Source: Streptomyces sp. NRRL F-6131
GTDB taxonomy: Bacteria; Actinomycetota; Actinomycetes; Streptomycetales; Streptomycetaceae
Length of the DNA stretch: 64,000 nucleotides
Assembly: GCA_000719695.1 (NCBI GenBank)
Contig: JOHN01000014.1
Span: forward strand, 1 to 64,000
Direction: 5' to 3'
Under the pieces are notes generated by a model. That model was not told where the DNA came from. It made no database searches and saw only the letters and a list, made by a program, of their open reading frames with translations. Shown one piece after another: positions 53,303 to 62,052 of this stretch (position 1 is the first letter of the stretch; the number at the start of each line of letters is the position of its first letter). The position numbers were made by a program, and so were the translations under genes.

Positions 53303-54712
53303 TCAGGCCGCGGGGGGCGGGGAGGAGGTCGCCACCTGGTGCAGGAGCACGGCGTTGCTGCCCGTGCGCTTCAGCCGGCCGAGGAGCAGATCCGCGGCCT
53401 GCCGGCCGTCGAGGGCGCCCAGGGCCCGGCGCAGGGACCGCACCGCGGGTGTGCGGGCGGGGCCGAGGAGGAGTTCCTCGCGGCGGGTGCCGGAGGCCCT
53501 GACGTCGACCGCCGGGAAGACGCGCTGGTCGGCGAGGCGGCGGTCGAGGCGGAGCTCCATGTTGCCGGTGCTCTTGAACTCCTCGAAGATCAGGTCGTCC
53601 ATCCGGGAGCCCGTGTCGACGAGCGCGGTGGCGAGGATCGTCAGGGAGCCGCCGTGCTCGACGTTGCGCGCCGCGCCGAAGAGCCGCTTCGGGTGCTGGA
53701 GGGCCGTGGCGTCGAGGCCGCCCGTGAGGGTCCGTCCGTGGCCGGGGGCGGCGGTGTTGTGGGCGCGGGCGAGGCGGGTGAGCGAGTCGAGCAGGACGAC
53801 CACGTCGTGGCCGAGTTCGACGAGCCGCTTGGCACGTTCGACGGCGAGGTCGGTGAGGGCGATGTGCTCGTGGGCGGGCCGGTCGAACGTCGAGGCGATG
53901 ACCTCGCCCCGGACCGAGCGGCGCATGTCGGTGACCTCCTCCGGGCGCTCGTCGACCAGGACGACCATCAGGTGCGCCTCGGGGTGGTTGCGGGCGATCG
54001 CCGCCGCGATCGTCTGGAGGACCATCGTCTTGCCCGCTTTCGGCGGCGCCACGATCAGACCGCGCTGGCCCTTCCCGATCGGGGCGACCAGGTCGACGAC
54101 GCGACCGGTCAGCTGCTGCGGGTCGGTCTCCAGGTGCAGTTGCTGCTGCGGGTACAGCGGCGTCAGTTCGTGGAACCGGGGCCTGGGCCCGGCCGTCCCG
54201 GCGTCGCCGCCGTTGACCGTGTCGACGCGGACCAGCGACGGGCGGCCGCCGCCACCCCGGGCAGGGCGGGTCGCGCCGGTGAGGACGTCGCCGGCCCTCA
54301 GTCCCAGCGCGCGCACCTGACCGGCGGGCACGTGCACATCGGTGGGCCCGGGGAGGTAGCCGGAGGTGCGCAGGACGGCGTTCCCCTCGCGGACGTCCAG
54401 CACGCCGGCGACGGTGAGGACGTCGCTGTCGGCCGTGGTCTCCGGCGCCGTCGGCCGGGCGGTGCGGTCGCGGGGTCGCGGCGCCGGGAGTTCGGGTCGA
54501 CCGCCGGAACGCGCGGCGCCCGCCGGTCGCGGTGCCGGCGTCGGCGTCGGCGCCCGGTCGGTGGAACGCCGCGCGGTGATCGCCTCGACGAGTTCGCCCT
54601 TGCGCAGCCGGGCGACGCCCGGAATGCCCAGGGCGGAGGCGAGTTGGTGGAGGTCCGTCTTCAGCAGACCGTCCAGCGGTGTGACGGTCGACGGTTCGGT
54701 GGTGGTGGTCAC
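53303..54712 (-). CDS. rho: Transcription termination factor Rho, short paralogue
   Basis: 469 residues from GTG 54712 (caggag 10-12 nt upstream). Rho_N helical domain [20 protein letters not shown] and RKGELVEAI, then a short Pro/Arg/Thr linker, an RNA-binding OB part ([20 protein letters not shown]), Walker A PPKAGKT (near 224), Walker [15 protein letters not shown], and the Q/R-loop area. It lacks the long Arg/Asp/Gly-rich insertion of the primary streptomycete Rho (usually well over 600 residues). I therefore infer a second, accessory Rho. It stands alone and has a long 5' leader of about 500 bp. Confidence 0.93.
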   Translation of the reverse strand: MTTTTEPSTVTPLDGLLKTDLHQLASALGIPGVARLRKGELVEAITARRSTDRAPTPTPAPRPAGAARSGGRPELPAPRPRDRTARPTAPETTADSDVLTVAGVLDVREGNAVLRTSGYLPGPTDVHVPAGQVRALGLRAGDVLTGATRPARGGGGRPSLVRVDTVNGGDAGTAGPRPRFHELTPLYPQQQLHLETDPQQLTGRVVDLVAPIGKGQRGLIVAPPKAGKTMVLQTIAAAIARNHPEAHLMVVLVDERPEEVTDMRRSVRGEVIASTFDRPAHEHIALTDLAVERAKRLVELGHDVVVLLDSLTRLARAHNTAAPGHGRTLTGGLDATALQHPKRLFGAARNVEHGGSLTILATALVDTGSRMDDLIFEEFKSTGNMELRLDRRLADQRVFPAVDVRASGTRREELLLGPARTPAVRSLRRALGALDGRQAADLLLGRLKRTGSNAVLLHQVATSSPPPAA

Positions 54713-55207
54713 GAGGGGGTACTCCTGTGGTGTCGAAGAAGAGGGTGCCGGGCGGCGCCGACGGGCCGGACACGTGCGACCGCCGGGAGAGCGGGACGGT
54801 GGGCGGGGCGGGCCGCACGGCGACCCCGGCCGTGCCGGGTTCTCGCACGTCGAGCCGGGCGCCCGTCAGTCAGGATTGAGCGGGCGCTGCCGCGGAAGGC
54901 GGCTGCGTGATGAGCTGCCGCAAGGTGAAACACGGACGGGGAGAGACCGCGTCCGTCGGCGTCCGGACCGACCACGAGGGGTGCTCCGGTGTGTACTGGC
55001 GCCTGGTTCCCTCACCCCGAAAGGTGGGCTTCCAGCGTCGCCTCCGTGCAGGATAACACCCCGGCCCGCCGCAGCGCCCCAGAAAAACGATGTGGCCCCG
55101 ACTCCCCGGGGGCGCTCCGGGAAGGGGGGCTCGTCGCGCAGGCCGTCGACCGGCGGTCGCCGGGGACGACGACGATCTTGTGGTCCTGGGGTTGACGACG
55201 GATTGTC
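54713..55207. other. Long leader region upstream of rho
   Basis: About 500 bp without a supported gene. It would be the 5' untranslated region or promoter of rho. Rho genes are often autoregulated through their leaders in other bacteria. No specific element could be confirmed. Confidence 0.4.
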
Positions 55208-55241
55208 CGCCCCGCCCCGCCCAGTGGGCGGGCGGGGCGGG
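55208..55241 (-). terminator. GC-rich terminator of the two-gene cassette
   Basis: Nearly perfect arms of ccgccccgcc-type (55208-55223 and 55226-55241), about 12 bp beyond the stop codon of the minus-strand gene. Confidence 0.65.
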
Positions 55242-55253
55242 GGGGGCTGTCGG

Positions 55254-56387
55254 TCAGCGGCGGGAGAGGGCGATGGGCGGCTCGGTGAGGCGCAGGGCCG
55301 GCGCGGCGTCCGCGGAGAGGCCGGGGGCGGCGACGGGGGACGGCTGGGCGAACTGGACGCAGGCGGTCTTCGGGGCGGTGGTGCTCTGGCCGAAGCGGCA
55401 GGCGACGGCGGTGAGCTTGATGGTGATGAAGTCGGTGATCTGGGCGCCGAACTGGATAGGCTTGCCGTTGATGGTGATGTCTCCGACGGTGAATCCCCGG
55501 TCCTGCGGCACCTCGTAGACGGCCCGCACGGGGTGGGTGGCGTCGCCGCGCAGGTAGGTCCAGTAGTCCTTCGGGTCGGAGCCGTCGGGGGTGGCCCAGC
55601 CGTCGGTGGAGAGGTCGTTGAAGTAGAGGCCGACCGGGTCGGCGAGCGAGATGTCGGCCTTCTGACGGGCGATCGCGTTGACCGCGCCGCCGATGTGGGG
55701 GTCGCTGTTGCGTTCCGGCTGGCCGTACATGCCGCACTGGATCAGCTGCTGCTCGGTGGTGAGTTCCTGGCCGTCGATGACCCGGACGACGGTGGCGGCC
55801 GCGGCGAGCTCGATCTCCGCGCCGAGCGTGTTGTTGCGCTGGATCAGGTGCATCGCGCCGTGCGAGGTCGAGTCGTTCCACCGGTTGCGCGGCTTGTACG
55901 CGCCGTCCACCCCGAACAGGTCGCCGTGCTGCACGCCGGGGTCGACGAACGTCCGGTACAGCGCGAGGACGGCGGCGGGGTCGGTCTGCGCCAGCAGCGA
56001 CCAGTACTCGGGCCCCTCGCAGGTGAAGGTGACCTTGGTGATCTTCCCGGTGGTGTCGCGGGTGACGCTCCACTCGCAGTACTCGTCCTGGACGTCGCGG
56101 CTGGCGTCCGCGCGCTTCCAGCGCTGGAGGTCCCCGATCGAGGTGAGCTTGATGATGCGGGGGAACGCCGTCCAGGTGACGGTGGCCTCGGTGGCGTCCG
56201 CGGCGGTGTCGGTCCGGGTGAGGTTGTAGAACTGGCCGCGGGGGCTGTCGTTGAGGACCTCGCTGGGGTCGGGGCCCTGCGCGGACCGGTCGACGCTGTC
56301 GCTGATGAAGGTGTCCCAGGCCTTCAGTCCGGCGCCGTCCAGGTCGGTGAGCCGGCCGGGCGGGTTGTACGAGGGCAGCTTGCTCAT
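55254..56387 (-). CDS. Uncharacterised protein B of a two-gene cassette
   Basis: 377 residues from ATG 56387 with aaggaag upstream. Contains YNPPGRLTDLDGAGLKAWDT, TWTAFPRIIKLTSIGDLQRW, EYCEWSVTRDTTGKITKVTF, NRWNDSTSHGAMHLIQRNNT, QCGMYGQPERNSDPHIGGAV and VPQDRGFTVGDITING. No signal peptide or membrane helix. The Cys-Glu-Trp, His and Gln/Asn-rich segments could form a metal or cofactor site, but no family is recognised. It is 71 bp downstream of the larger partner, same strand. Confidence 0.75.
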   Translation of the reverse strand: MSKLPSYNPPGRLTDLDGAGLKAWDTFISDSVDRSAQGPDPSEVLNDSPRGQFYNLTRTDTAADATEATVTWTAFPRIIKLTSIGDLQRWKRADASRDVQDEYCEWSVTRDTTGKITKVTFTCEGPEYWSLLAQTDPAAVLALYRTFVDPGVQHGDLFGVDGAYKPRNRWNDSTSHGAMHLIQRNNTLGAEIELAAAATVVRVIDGQELTTEQQLIQCGMYGQPERNSDPHIGGAVNAIARQKADISLADPVGLYFNDLSTDGWATPDGSDPKDYWTYLRGDATHPVRAVYEVPQDRGFTVGDITINGKPIQFGAQITDFITIKLTAVACRFGQSTTAPKTACVQFAQPSPVAAPGLSADAAPALRLTEPPIALSRR

Positions 56388-56458
56388 GCGCGCTTCCTTT
56401 GCGGTGGTCCGGTCCCGGAACGGGCCCGCGGCCGGACGGTGGGCCCGGATGTCGGGGG

Positions 56459-58159
56459 TCAGGGGGTGGTGGGATCGGTGGCGGGGGCGACGGTGGCGTT
56501 CACCAGCATCTCCAGCCGCGGCGCGTCGGCGGGGATGTCGGTGGCCGGGAGCGTGAGCTCGAACTCGTTGAGCCGCATCGCCTTGAAGTCCCGGCGACGG
56601 GACTCCGCCAGGCGCAGGTAGTCCTCGAAGCCGGACGGTGTGCCGATGCGGGTGGACACCTCCCCCAGGTAGGCGTCGACGCGGTCGGCGAAGGTCTGCG
56701 GCCAGTCGGCGTCGGGCAGGGCCCAGTCGGCGGCGAACCGGGCCTCCGGGCTGGTGGCCGGCAACGCGGCCGCGGCCGCGGTGATCGCCCGGGCGATCTG
56801 CTCGGCGAGGCCGGCCGCGGGGGTGGGGCCCGTCGGCACATAGGCCATCAGGCGGGCCCGGTCGGCGCTGAAGACGGGGTTGGTGAAGTCGACCATGAGC
56901 GCGCACGCCACGAACTTCGCGGGGAGCAGTCCGCTCTCCACCAGCCGGCGGACCACGTCGTTGTCCTCGAAGGCGGCCTCCGGCACCACGAACGCGAAAA
57001 AGGTGTCCCCGGGCTGCCGGAAGCCGCTGGCCGCCTCCTGGAGGCGGAAGCCGAAGGTCCTCAGCCCGGCCAGGTAGTGGGCCGCGGGCGCCCGGGGCAC
57101 GGCCGCGGTGACCGGCAGGGCGAGGTCGTTGATCAGGGCGTCGCCGTTCAGCCAGAAGCCGACCGGCAGCGGGAAGTCCTGGCTCGCCGGGGTGACGGCG
57201 GCGCTCTGGACCGCGCTGCTGGACAGGTTGACCGAGGTGGTGGTGAGGAGCTGTCGCAGGAGGTGGTCCGGCCGCTCCACGGTGCCGGTCCGGGTGACGG
57301 CCGCGAGCCGCGCCGCCGTCCACCGGCCGACGAGCGCGCGGACCGTCAGCTCCAGGTTCTCCGCGCCGACGACCTGGGCGAACAGCGGGTCGGCCCGGAC
57401 CGGACTGTCGGCTGGCAGGTTGATCGTCGCGGCCTGGGACTGCCAGTTGCTCCACGGCAGGGCCAGCTCCTTCATCACGACGCTGCCGTTGATGTGGCTG
57501 TCGAAGCAGCCCCGGCCGCGGGAGCCCTCCGCCAGCGCCGCCCAGGAGTCCCCCGACCAGACCCAGCTCGGGCTGATGCGCGCGTAGTAGTTGAACACGC
57601 CGGCCTCCGGGTCCCAGGCCGCCACCTGGAGGAACGTGGCGGCCGGGTCGTCGCCCGCACCGGTGCTGATCAGCAGGTCGACGTCCTTGCTCTGCAGGGC
57701 CGTGCGGGTGATGGCGAACCGGAAGTCGCGGAACGGGGGCGGCGAGGCGTTCCACGGGACCTGCCCGGCCTCGCCGATCAGGTAGACGGCGTTCGGCAGG
57801 CCCCCCGGCGGCTGCGGCAGGCCGGCGAGCAGTTCCCCGACCGTCCTGGGGAAGACGCCCCGCCGGAAGAACAGCACCGCCATGGGATCACCCAGCGCGG
57901 CCAGCTCCCCCTCCGTCACCGGGACCGCGTGCGGGTCGACACCACTGACCCGGCGGTGGAGCCGGCCGGGCGTCAGGCTCGTGGGGCCGGCGCCGCACCC
58001 GTCGTCGGGCACCTCGCCGGGCGCCCCGCCGGGCACCTCGCCGAGGGCGTCCTCGGGCAGGTCGCCACCGCCGAGCGGCACGGCCTCGGCCCCCGCCGCG
58101 GCGAGGTCGGGGGCCGGCCGCATCCAGGCCGTGGCACGCCGACGCTCGTGGTACTCCAT
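56459..58159 (-). CDS. Uncharacterised protein A of a two-gene cassette
   Basis: 566 residues from ATG 58159 (gaaggg 12 nt upstream). After a Gly/Pro-rich N-terminus the body has RDFRFAITRTALQSKDVDLL, NYYARISPSWVWSGDSWAAL, CFDSHINGSVVMKELALPWS and FRQPGDTFFAFVVPEAAFED, and ends LNEFELTLPATDIP. The Cys-x-x-His-x-Asn-Gly segment near 225 is striking. No signal peptide. Not recognised. Its conserved partner is the next gene, and both are far longer than typical orphan shadows and have full coding bias. Confidence 0.75.
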   Translation of the reverse strand: MEYHERRRATAWMRPAPDLAAAGAEAVPLGGGDLPEDALGEVPGGAPGEVPDDGCGAGPTSLTPGRLHRRVSGVDPHAVPVTEGELAALGDPMAVLFFRRGVFPRTVGELLAGLPQPPGGLPNAVYLIGEAGQVPWNASPPPFRDFRFAITRTALQSKDVDLLISTGAGDDPAATFLQVAAWDPEAGVFNYYARISPSWVWSGDSWAALAEGSRGRGCFDSHINGSVVMKELALPWSNWQSQAATINLPADSPVRADPLFAQVVGAENLELTVRALVGRWTAARLAAVTRTGTVERPDHLLRQLLTTTSVNLSSSAVQSAAVTPASQDFPLPVGFWLNGDALINDLALPVTAAVPRAPAAHYLAGLRTFGFRLQEAASGFRQPGDTFFAFVVPEAAFEDNDVVRRLVESGLLPAKFVACALMVDFTNPVFSADRARLMAYVPTGPTPAAGLAEQIARAITAAAAALPATSPEARFAADWALPDADWPQTFADRVDAYLGEVSTRIGTPSGFEDYLRLAESRRRDFKAMRLNEFELTLPATDIPADAPRLEMLVNATVAPATDPTTP

Positions 58160-58395
58160 CAAGTGACCGGGCCCTTCGGGCGAACACGCACAGTAGGACG
58201 CCCACGAAGCTATCGGCCTCCCCCGGGCACCCGGCCCGCTTCGCGGGAGCGCGTCGCCGCCTGCCACCCACCCGGCGGAGCGCGCGCCGCGACCCGGGAA
58301 CCGGCGCGCGGCCGCCACCTCGCGCCCGCGCCCCTTCACGCCCTCGCCCCTTCACGCCCGCGCGCGCGTTCACCGGGGCCCGGCCGGGCTCCCGC

Positions 58396-58893
58396 TCAGG
58401 CGTCGAGTGCCTGACCCTCGCGCCGGACGATCGGCGGCTCCGTCGACCACGGGAAGTTGATCCAGTCGTCGGTGCGCTTCCACACGTACTCGCACGCCAC
58501 CAGGGAGTGCGACTTCTCGTAGATCACGGCGGACCGCACCTCGGCGACGTGGCCGAGACAGAAGTCGTGCACCAGCTTCAGCGTCTTGCCGGTGTCCGCC
58601 ACGTCGTCGGCGATCAGGACCTTCTTGTCGGTGAAGTCGATCGCCGCGGGGACGGGCGCCAGCATGACGGGCATGTCGAGGGTGGTGCCCACACCCGTGT
58701 AGAACTCGACGTTCACCAGATGGATGTTCTTGCAGTCCAGCGCATACGCCAGACCCCCCGCCACGAAGACACCGCCCCGGGCGATGCTCAGGATGAGATC
58801 GGGTTCGTACCCGTCGTCCGCGATCGTCTGCGCGAGCTCGCGCACCGCCCGGCCGAAGGTCTCGTAGCTCAGATTCTCGCGCACATCGGTCAC
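58396..58893 (-). CDS. Phosphoribosyltransferase-fold protein
   Basis: 165 residues from GTG 58893 (MTDVRENLSYETFGRAVREL). PRPP-binding loop VLIADDVADTGKTL (two acidic residues then the loop) and ILSIARGGVFVAGGLAY are those of type I phosphoribosyltransferases, close to the hypoxanthine/xanthine group. It salvages a purine or regulates via nucleotide binding; exact base unknown. Upstream starts are possible but lie in low-complexity DNA. Confidence 0.9.
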   Translation of the reverse strand: MTDVRENLSYETFGRAVRELAQTIADDGYEPDLILSIARGGVFVAGGLAYALDCKNIHLVNVEFYTGVGTTLDMPVMLAPVPAAIDFTDKKVLIADDVADTGKTLKLVHDFCLGHVAEVRSAVIYEKSHSLVACEYVWKRTDDWINFPWSTEPPIVRREGQALDA

Positions 58894-59116
58894 GGTGCCC
58901 AGTGTCCCCGGCGCGCGGCCGGGCGACGAGCACCGGCACGCCGGGCGGCCGGAGCGGCGACCGGAGCGGCGGCCCGGAACAACACCACGGCGTTCATCGG
59001 GATTACCCGGGCGACCGCTCGGGGTTGTCACCGGTCACAGCGATGATGTGGGGCGGCGGCTCTCGGCCGCCCCACGGACTTGGAACCGAACACCTGCTGA
59101 CCGGAGGATGATTTTC

Positions 59117-59950
59117 ATGGTTGACCGGCCGTTGACGCTCATGGCGGTGCACGCCCACCCCGATGACGAGGCCAGCGGCACCGGGGGCGTGCTGGCCCGG
59201 TACGCGGCGGAGGGCGTCCGCACGGTGCTGGTGACGTGTACGGACGGCGGTTGCGGCGACGGGCCCGGCGGCGTGAAGCCGGGCGATCCGGGCCACGACC
59301 CGGCGGCCGTCGCCGCGATGCGCCGGGCGGAACTGGAGGCCTCCTGCGAGGTGTTGAAGGTCAGCCACCTGGAGCTGTTGGAGTACGCCGATTCCGGCAT
59401 GATGGGTTGGGCGACCAACGACGCACCCGGCTCGTTCTGGCAGGCACCGGTCGAGGAGGGCGCCGCCCGGCTCGCCGAACTGATCCGCCGCTACGAGCCC
59501 GACGTCGTTGTCACCTACGACGAGAACGGCTTCTACGGCCACCCCGACCACATCCAGGCCCACCGCATCACCATGGCGGCCCTGGAGCTCGTCGAGGCGC
59601 AGCCCAAGGTCTACTGGACGACCGCGCCGCACTCGATGATGAAGCGCTTCGGGGAGGTCATGCGCGAGTTCGGCGCGGACTTCGAGGAGTCGGATCCCGC
59701 CGAGGCCGACGAGATGCCCTCGATCGGGCTGCCGGACGAGGAGATCAGCACCTGGGTGGACACCGCCGCGTTCGGCGACCAGAAGTTCGACGCCCTCGCC
59801 GCCCACGCCAGCCAGGGCGAGAACATCTTCTTCCTGCGCATGGGCAAGGAGCGGTTCAACGACCTGTGGGGCGTGGAGACCTTCGTCCGGGTCAAGGACT
59901 CCACCGGTGCGGCCCTGCCCGAGACCGACCTCTTCGCCGGACTGCGCTGA
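59117..59950 (+). CDS. PIG-L family deacetylase
   Basis: 277 residues from ATG 59117, with ggagg 10 nt upstream. Zinc-site motif VHAHPDDEASG (His14, Asp17 region) and GHPDHIQAHR (His142, His145). It belongs to the LmbE/MshB/Mca-type N-deacetylases that act on GlcNAc-containing metabolites, including mycothiol and its conjugates in actinomycetes. The specific substrate is not fixed by sequence. Followed by a strong terminator. Confidence 0.92.
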   Translation: MVDRPLTLMAVHAHPDDEASGTGGVLARYAAEGVRTVLVTCTDGGCGDGPGGVKPGDPGHDPAAVAAMRRAELEASCEVLKVSHLELLEYADSGMMGWATNDAPGSFWQAPVEEGAARLAELIRRYEPDVVVTYDENGFYGHPDHIQAHRITMAALELVEAQPKVYWTTAPHSMMKRFGEVMREFGADFEESDPAEADEMPSIGLPDEEISTWVDTAAFGDQKFDALAAHASQGENIFFLRMGKERFNDLWGVETFVRVKDSTGAALPETDLFAGLR

Positions 59951-59960
59951 CCACCACCGC

Positions 59961-59999
59961 TCCGCCGCGGGGCCCTTGCGCGAAGGGCCCCGCGGCGGA
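59961..59999. terminator. Convergent terminator
   Basis: Perfect 17-bp arms (59961-59977, 59983-59999) with a 5-nt loop gcgcg, between the PIG-L and S41 genes. Confidence 0.85.
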
Positions 60000-60023
60000 C
60001 CGGGGGAAGGGGTCGGGCAGGAG

Positions 60024-60938
60024 TCAGGCCAGGCGCGCCACGGCCAGGGACAGGGCGCGGTCGAGTGCCGTCTCCGCGTCGCACGGCACGTCGGGCCGGA
60101 CTCCGGTGCCCTCCCAGTTGGCGCCAGAGACGGGGTTGACCGCGCGGGCGACGGGCACGCTGAGCTCCAGGTTCGGGTGCACGGTCCAGCCGTCGCGCGG
60201 GTGCGCGCCGCCCCGGGTGCTCTCCCCCACGACCTCGGCGCGCCCGAGCTGCTGGAGGTCGTAGGCGAGTTCCTCGCCCGCGGAGAAGGTCTTCCCGCTG
60301 GTCAGCACGTAGAGCGGCTTGCTGCCGCCGAACCGGGCACCCGGCACGTACCCGGGCGTCCAGGACTGCTCGGCCACCTCACCCTGCCGCGAGAGCATGG
60401 TGTTGAGGTGGGTGCGGCCGTCCAGCAGGTGGGCGCAGACGAAGGCGACCGTGCCCGGGTCCCCGCCGGTGTTGCGGCGCAGGTCCAGGATGAGGGCCCG
60501 GGCGGGGGCCACCAGGGAGAGCGCGGCGGTCAGCGGCTGCGCCGCCCAGTCCAGCGGGAACATCTTGGGCCCGATCTCCAGGACCGCGACGCCGCCGTCG
60601 AGGAGCTCCACGCGGGGCACACCGCCCAGGGTGGTGTCGAAGTCCCTGCGCATCGCGGCCAGTACGGCCGCGCCCTGTTCCGGCGGCGCGGGCACCTCGT
60701 GGTGGTGGAGGGCCAGGTGCAGATCGCCGTTGACGGACCGCAGGTCCGCGGTGACCGCCGCGGCCAACTCCTCGGCGGACTCGGTGCGGTAGGCGCCCTC
60801 GGCACTCCGGCGCCGCAGCAGGGCCGCCAGTTGGTGGGCGGCGTCGGGGAAGACGTAGTTCTCGTGGACCAGGTCGGCGATCGACTCGACGACGGCGGCG
60901 GTGTCCACGGCGGCGGACGGCGATGTGGTGGAGGTCAT
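60024..60938 (-). CDS. S41-family peptidase
   Basis: 304 residues from ATG 60938. N-terminal helical cap (VVESIADLVHENYVFPDAAH), then the tail-specific protease core with ALILDLRRNTGGDPGTVAFV, PLYVLTSGKTFSAGEELAYD (Ser nucleophile near 222), and VVGESTRGGAHPRDG. No PDZ domain and no signal peptide, so it is an IRBP-type cytoplasmic member. Divergent from an ArsR-like regulator across 37 bp, with an inverted repeat over the promoters. Confidence 0.9.
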   Translation of the reverse strand: MTSTTSPSAAVDTAAVVESIADLVHENYVFPDAAHQLAALLRRRSAEGAYRTESAEELAAAVTADLRSVNGDLHLALHHHEVPAPPEQGAAVLAAMRRDFDTTLGGVPRVELLDGGVAVLEIGPKMFPLDWAAQPLTAALSLVAPARALILDLRRNTGGDPGTVAFVCAHLLDGRTHLNTMLSRQGEVAEQSWTPGYVPGARFGGSKPLYVLTSGKTFSAGEELAYDLQQLGRAEVVGESTRGGAHPRDGWTVHPNLELSVPVARAVNPVSGANWEGTGVRPDVPCDAETALDRALSLAVARLA

Positions 60939-60966
60939 GGAGAGCGAGTAGACCAGCGACTTGTCA

Positions 60967-60990
60967 AAGCGTCAAATGTCCTTAACGCTT
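60967..60990. promoter_or_regulatory. Operator of the S41/ArsR divergent pair
   Basis: Inverted repeat aagcgt (60967-60972) / acgctt (60985-60990). It overlaps a minus-strand -35 TTGACG (60975-60970) and the possible start of the regulator. gtcaaa also occurs twice in direct orientation here. Confidence 0.5.
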
Positions 60991-61503
60991 GATGGAGTGA
61001 GCCAACAACCGGACGAGAGCGTCCAACGGATCGACACCCCGCGCCAGCACAGTGCGCTCGCCCACCCCCTGCGCCAGCGCCTGCTCTTCGCCCTCAGCCG
61101 CCGGCCGTCGACGATCAGCCGACTCGCCGCACAGCTGGGAGTGAACAAGGGCAGCGTCTCCCACCACCTCAAGGTGCTGTGCGAGGCGGGCCTGGTCCGG
61201 GACGCGGGGACGCGGCAGGTGCGCGGCGGCACCGAGAAGTACTACCGGCGGGCCGCCGAACGCCTCCTCGTCGACGAACCGCAGGCCGAGGGCACGGCCG
61301 CGATGCTCGGCGCCGTTGCCCAGGAGCTGGACCGCTCCCCCGTCGACCACCTCCTGACGCTGCGCCACCTCCGGCTCGGCCCGGCCAAGGCGGCGCGCCT
61401 CGCCGAGGCCCTGGCCCGACTGGCCGACGAGACGGAGGAGGACCCGGAGGGCGAGCCGGTGCACGGGCTCCTGGTGGCGTTCTACCAGCAGGCCGGGGCG
61501 TAG
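60976..61503 (+). CDS. ArsR-like winged-helix regulator
   Basis: 175 residues from ATG 60976. GTG 60997 is an alternative that would leave the operator outside the gene. HTH: ALAHPLRQRLLFALSRRPST, ISRLAAQLGVNKGSVSHHLK and VLCEAGLVRDAGTRQVRGGT with the wing EKYYRR. C-terminal helical domain without the metal-binding Cys of ArsR/SmtB. Likely regulates the divergent S41 peptidase and itself (inference). Confidence 0.9.
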   Translation: MSLTLDGVSQQPDESVQRIDTPRQHSALAHPLRQRLLFALSRRPSTISRLAAQLGVNKGSVSHHLKVLCEAGLVRDAGTRQVRGGTEKYYRRAAERLLVDEPQAEGTAAMLGAVAQELDRSPVDHLLTLRHLRLGPAKAARLAEALARLADETEEDPEGEPVHGLLVAFYQQAGA

Positions 61504-61718
61504 GGCCGGCCTGCCCGGGGACCGTGCTGCGGTGCCGCCGTCGGGCCGGACGAGTGACCGCGCGGCGCCGCCGTGCGCCGGGAACGACGGAGCCGCACCG
61601 GTGCCGCACCGGAGGCACGTCTGGGGCGGGACGGACGGGGTAGGCGCGGTCCGACGGCGGCCCCGGCTCGACACCTCACCCCGGCCGGGACCGTCGCCCG
61701 TGACCGAGGGAGATGCTC

Positions 61719-61964
61719 ATGACCGTACTCGCGGCCGATGTGCCGCCGCTGATCGCCGTCCTCGTTCCCGCCGTGGTGGTGGTCGCCGTGCTGATCGGCG
61801 CGTTCGTCTGGGGAAGCCGACGCGTCGCGCGGCGGCCTCCGCCGCAACCGCCCGAGGGGGCGCCCGGGGCGCGGGCCGGGTCCTGGGAGACCCCCGAGGA
61901 ACGCCGCGCGCACCACGGCTCGACGCCGCCCGACCCGCCCGGTGGGGGCGGACCCGACCGGTGA
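61719..61964 (+). CDS. Small membrane protein (DUF6479-like)
   Basis: 81 residues. ATG 61719 is chosen over ATG 61713 because gaggg is then 8 nt away. One TM helix (PPLIAVLVPAVVVVAVLIGA), then FVWGSRRVARRPP and a Pro/Gly-rich cytoplasmic tail with GSWETPEERR. Common actinomycete small membrane family of unknown function. Confidence 0.85.
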   Translation: MTVLAADVPPLIAVLVPAVVVVAVLIGAFVWGSRRVARRPPPQPPEGAPGARAGSWETPEERRAHHGSTPPDPPGGGGPDR

Positions 61965-61982
61965 CCGCCCGCCGGCCCCGGT

Positions 61983-62038
61983 CGGCCGCTCACCGCCACG
62001 CCCGGGGGTGCTCCCCCGGGCGTGGCGGTGAGCGGCCG
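61983..62038. terminator. Very long perfect bidirectional terminator
   Basis: 26-bp perfectly complementary arms (61983-62008, 62013-62038) with loop tgct, between convergent genes. Confidence 0.92.
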
Positions 62039-62052
62039 TGGGCGCCGTGAGG

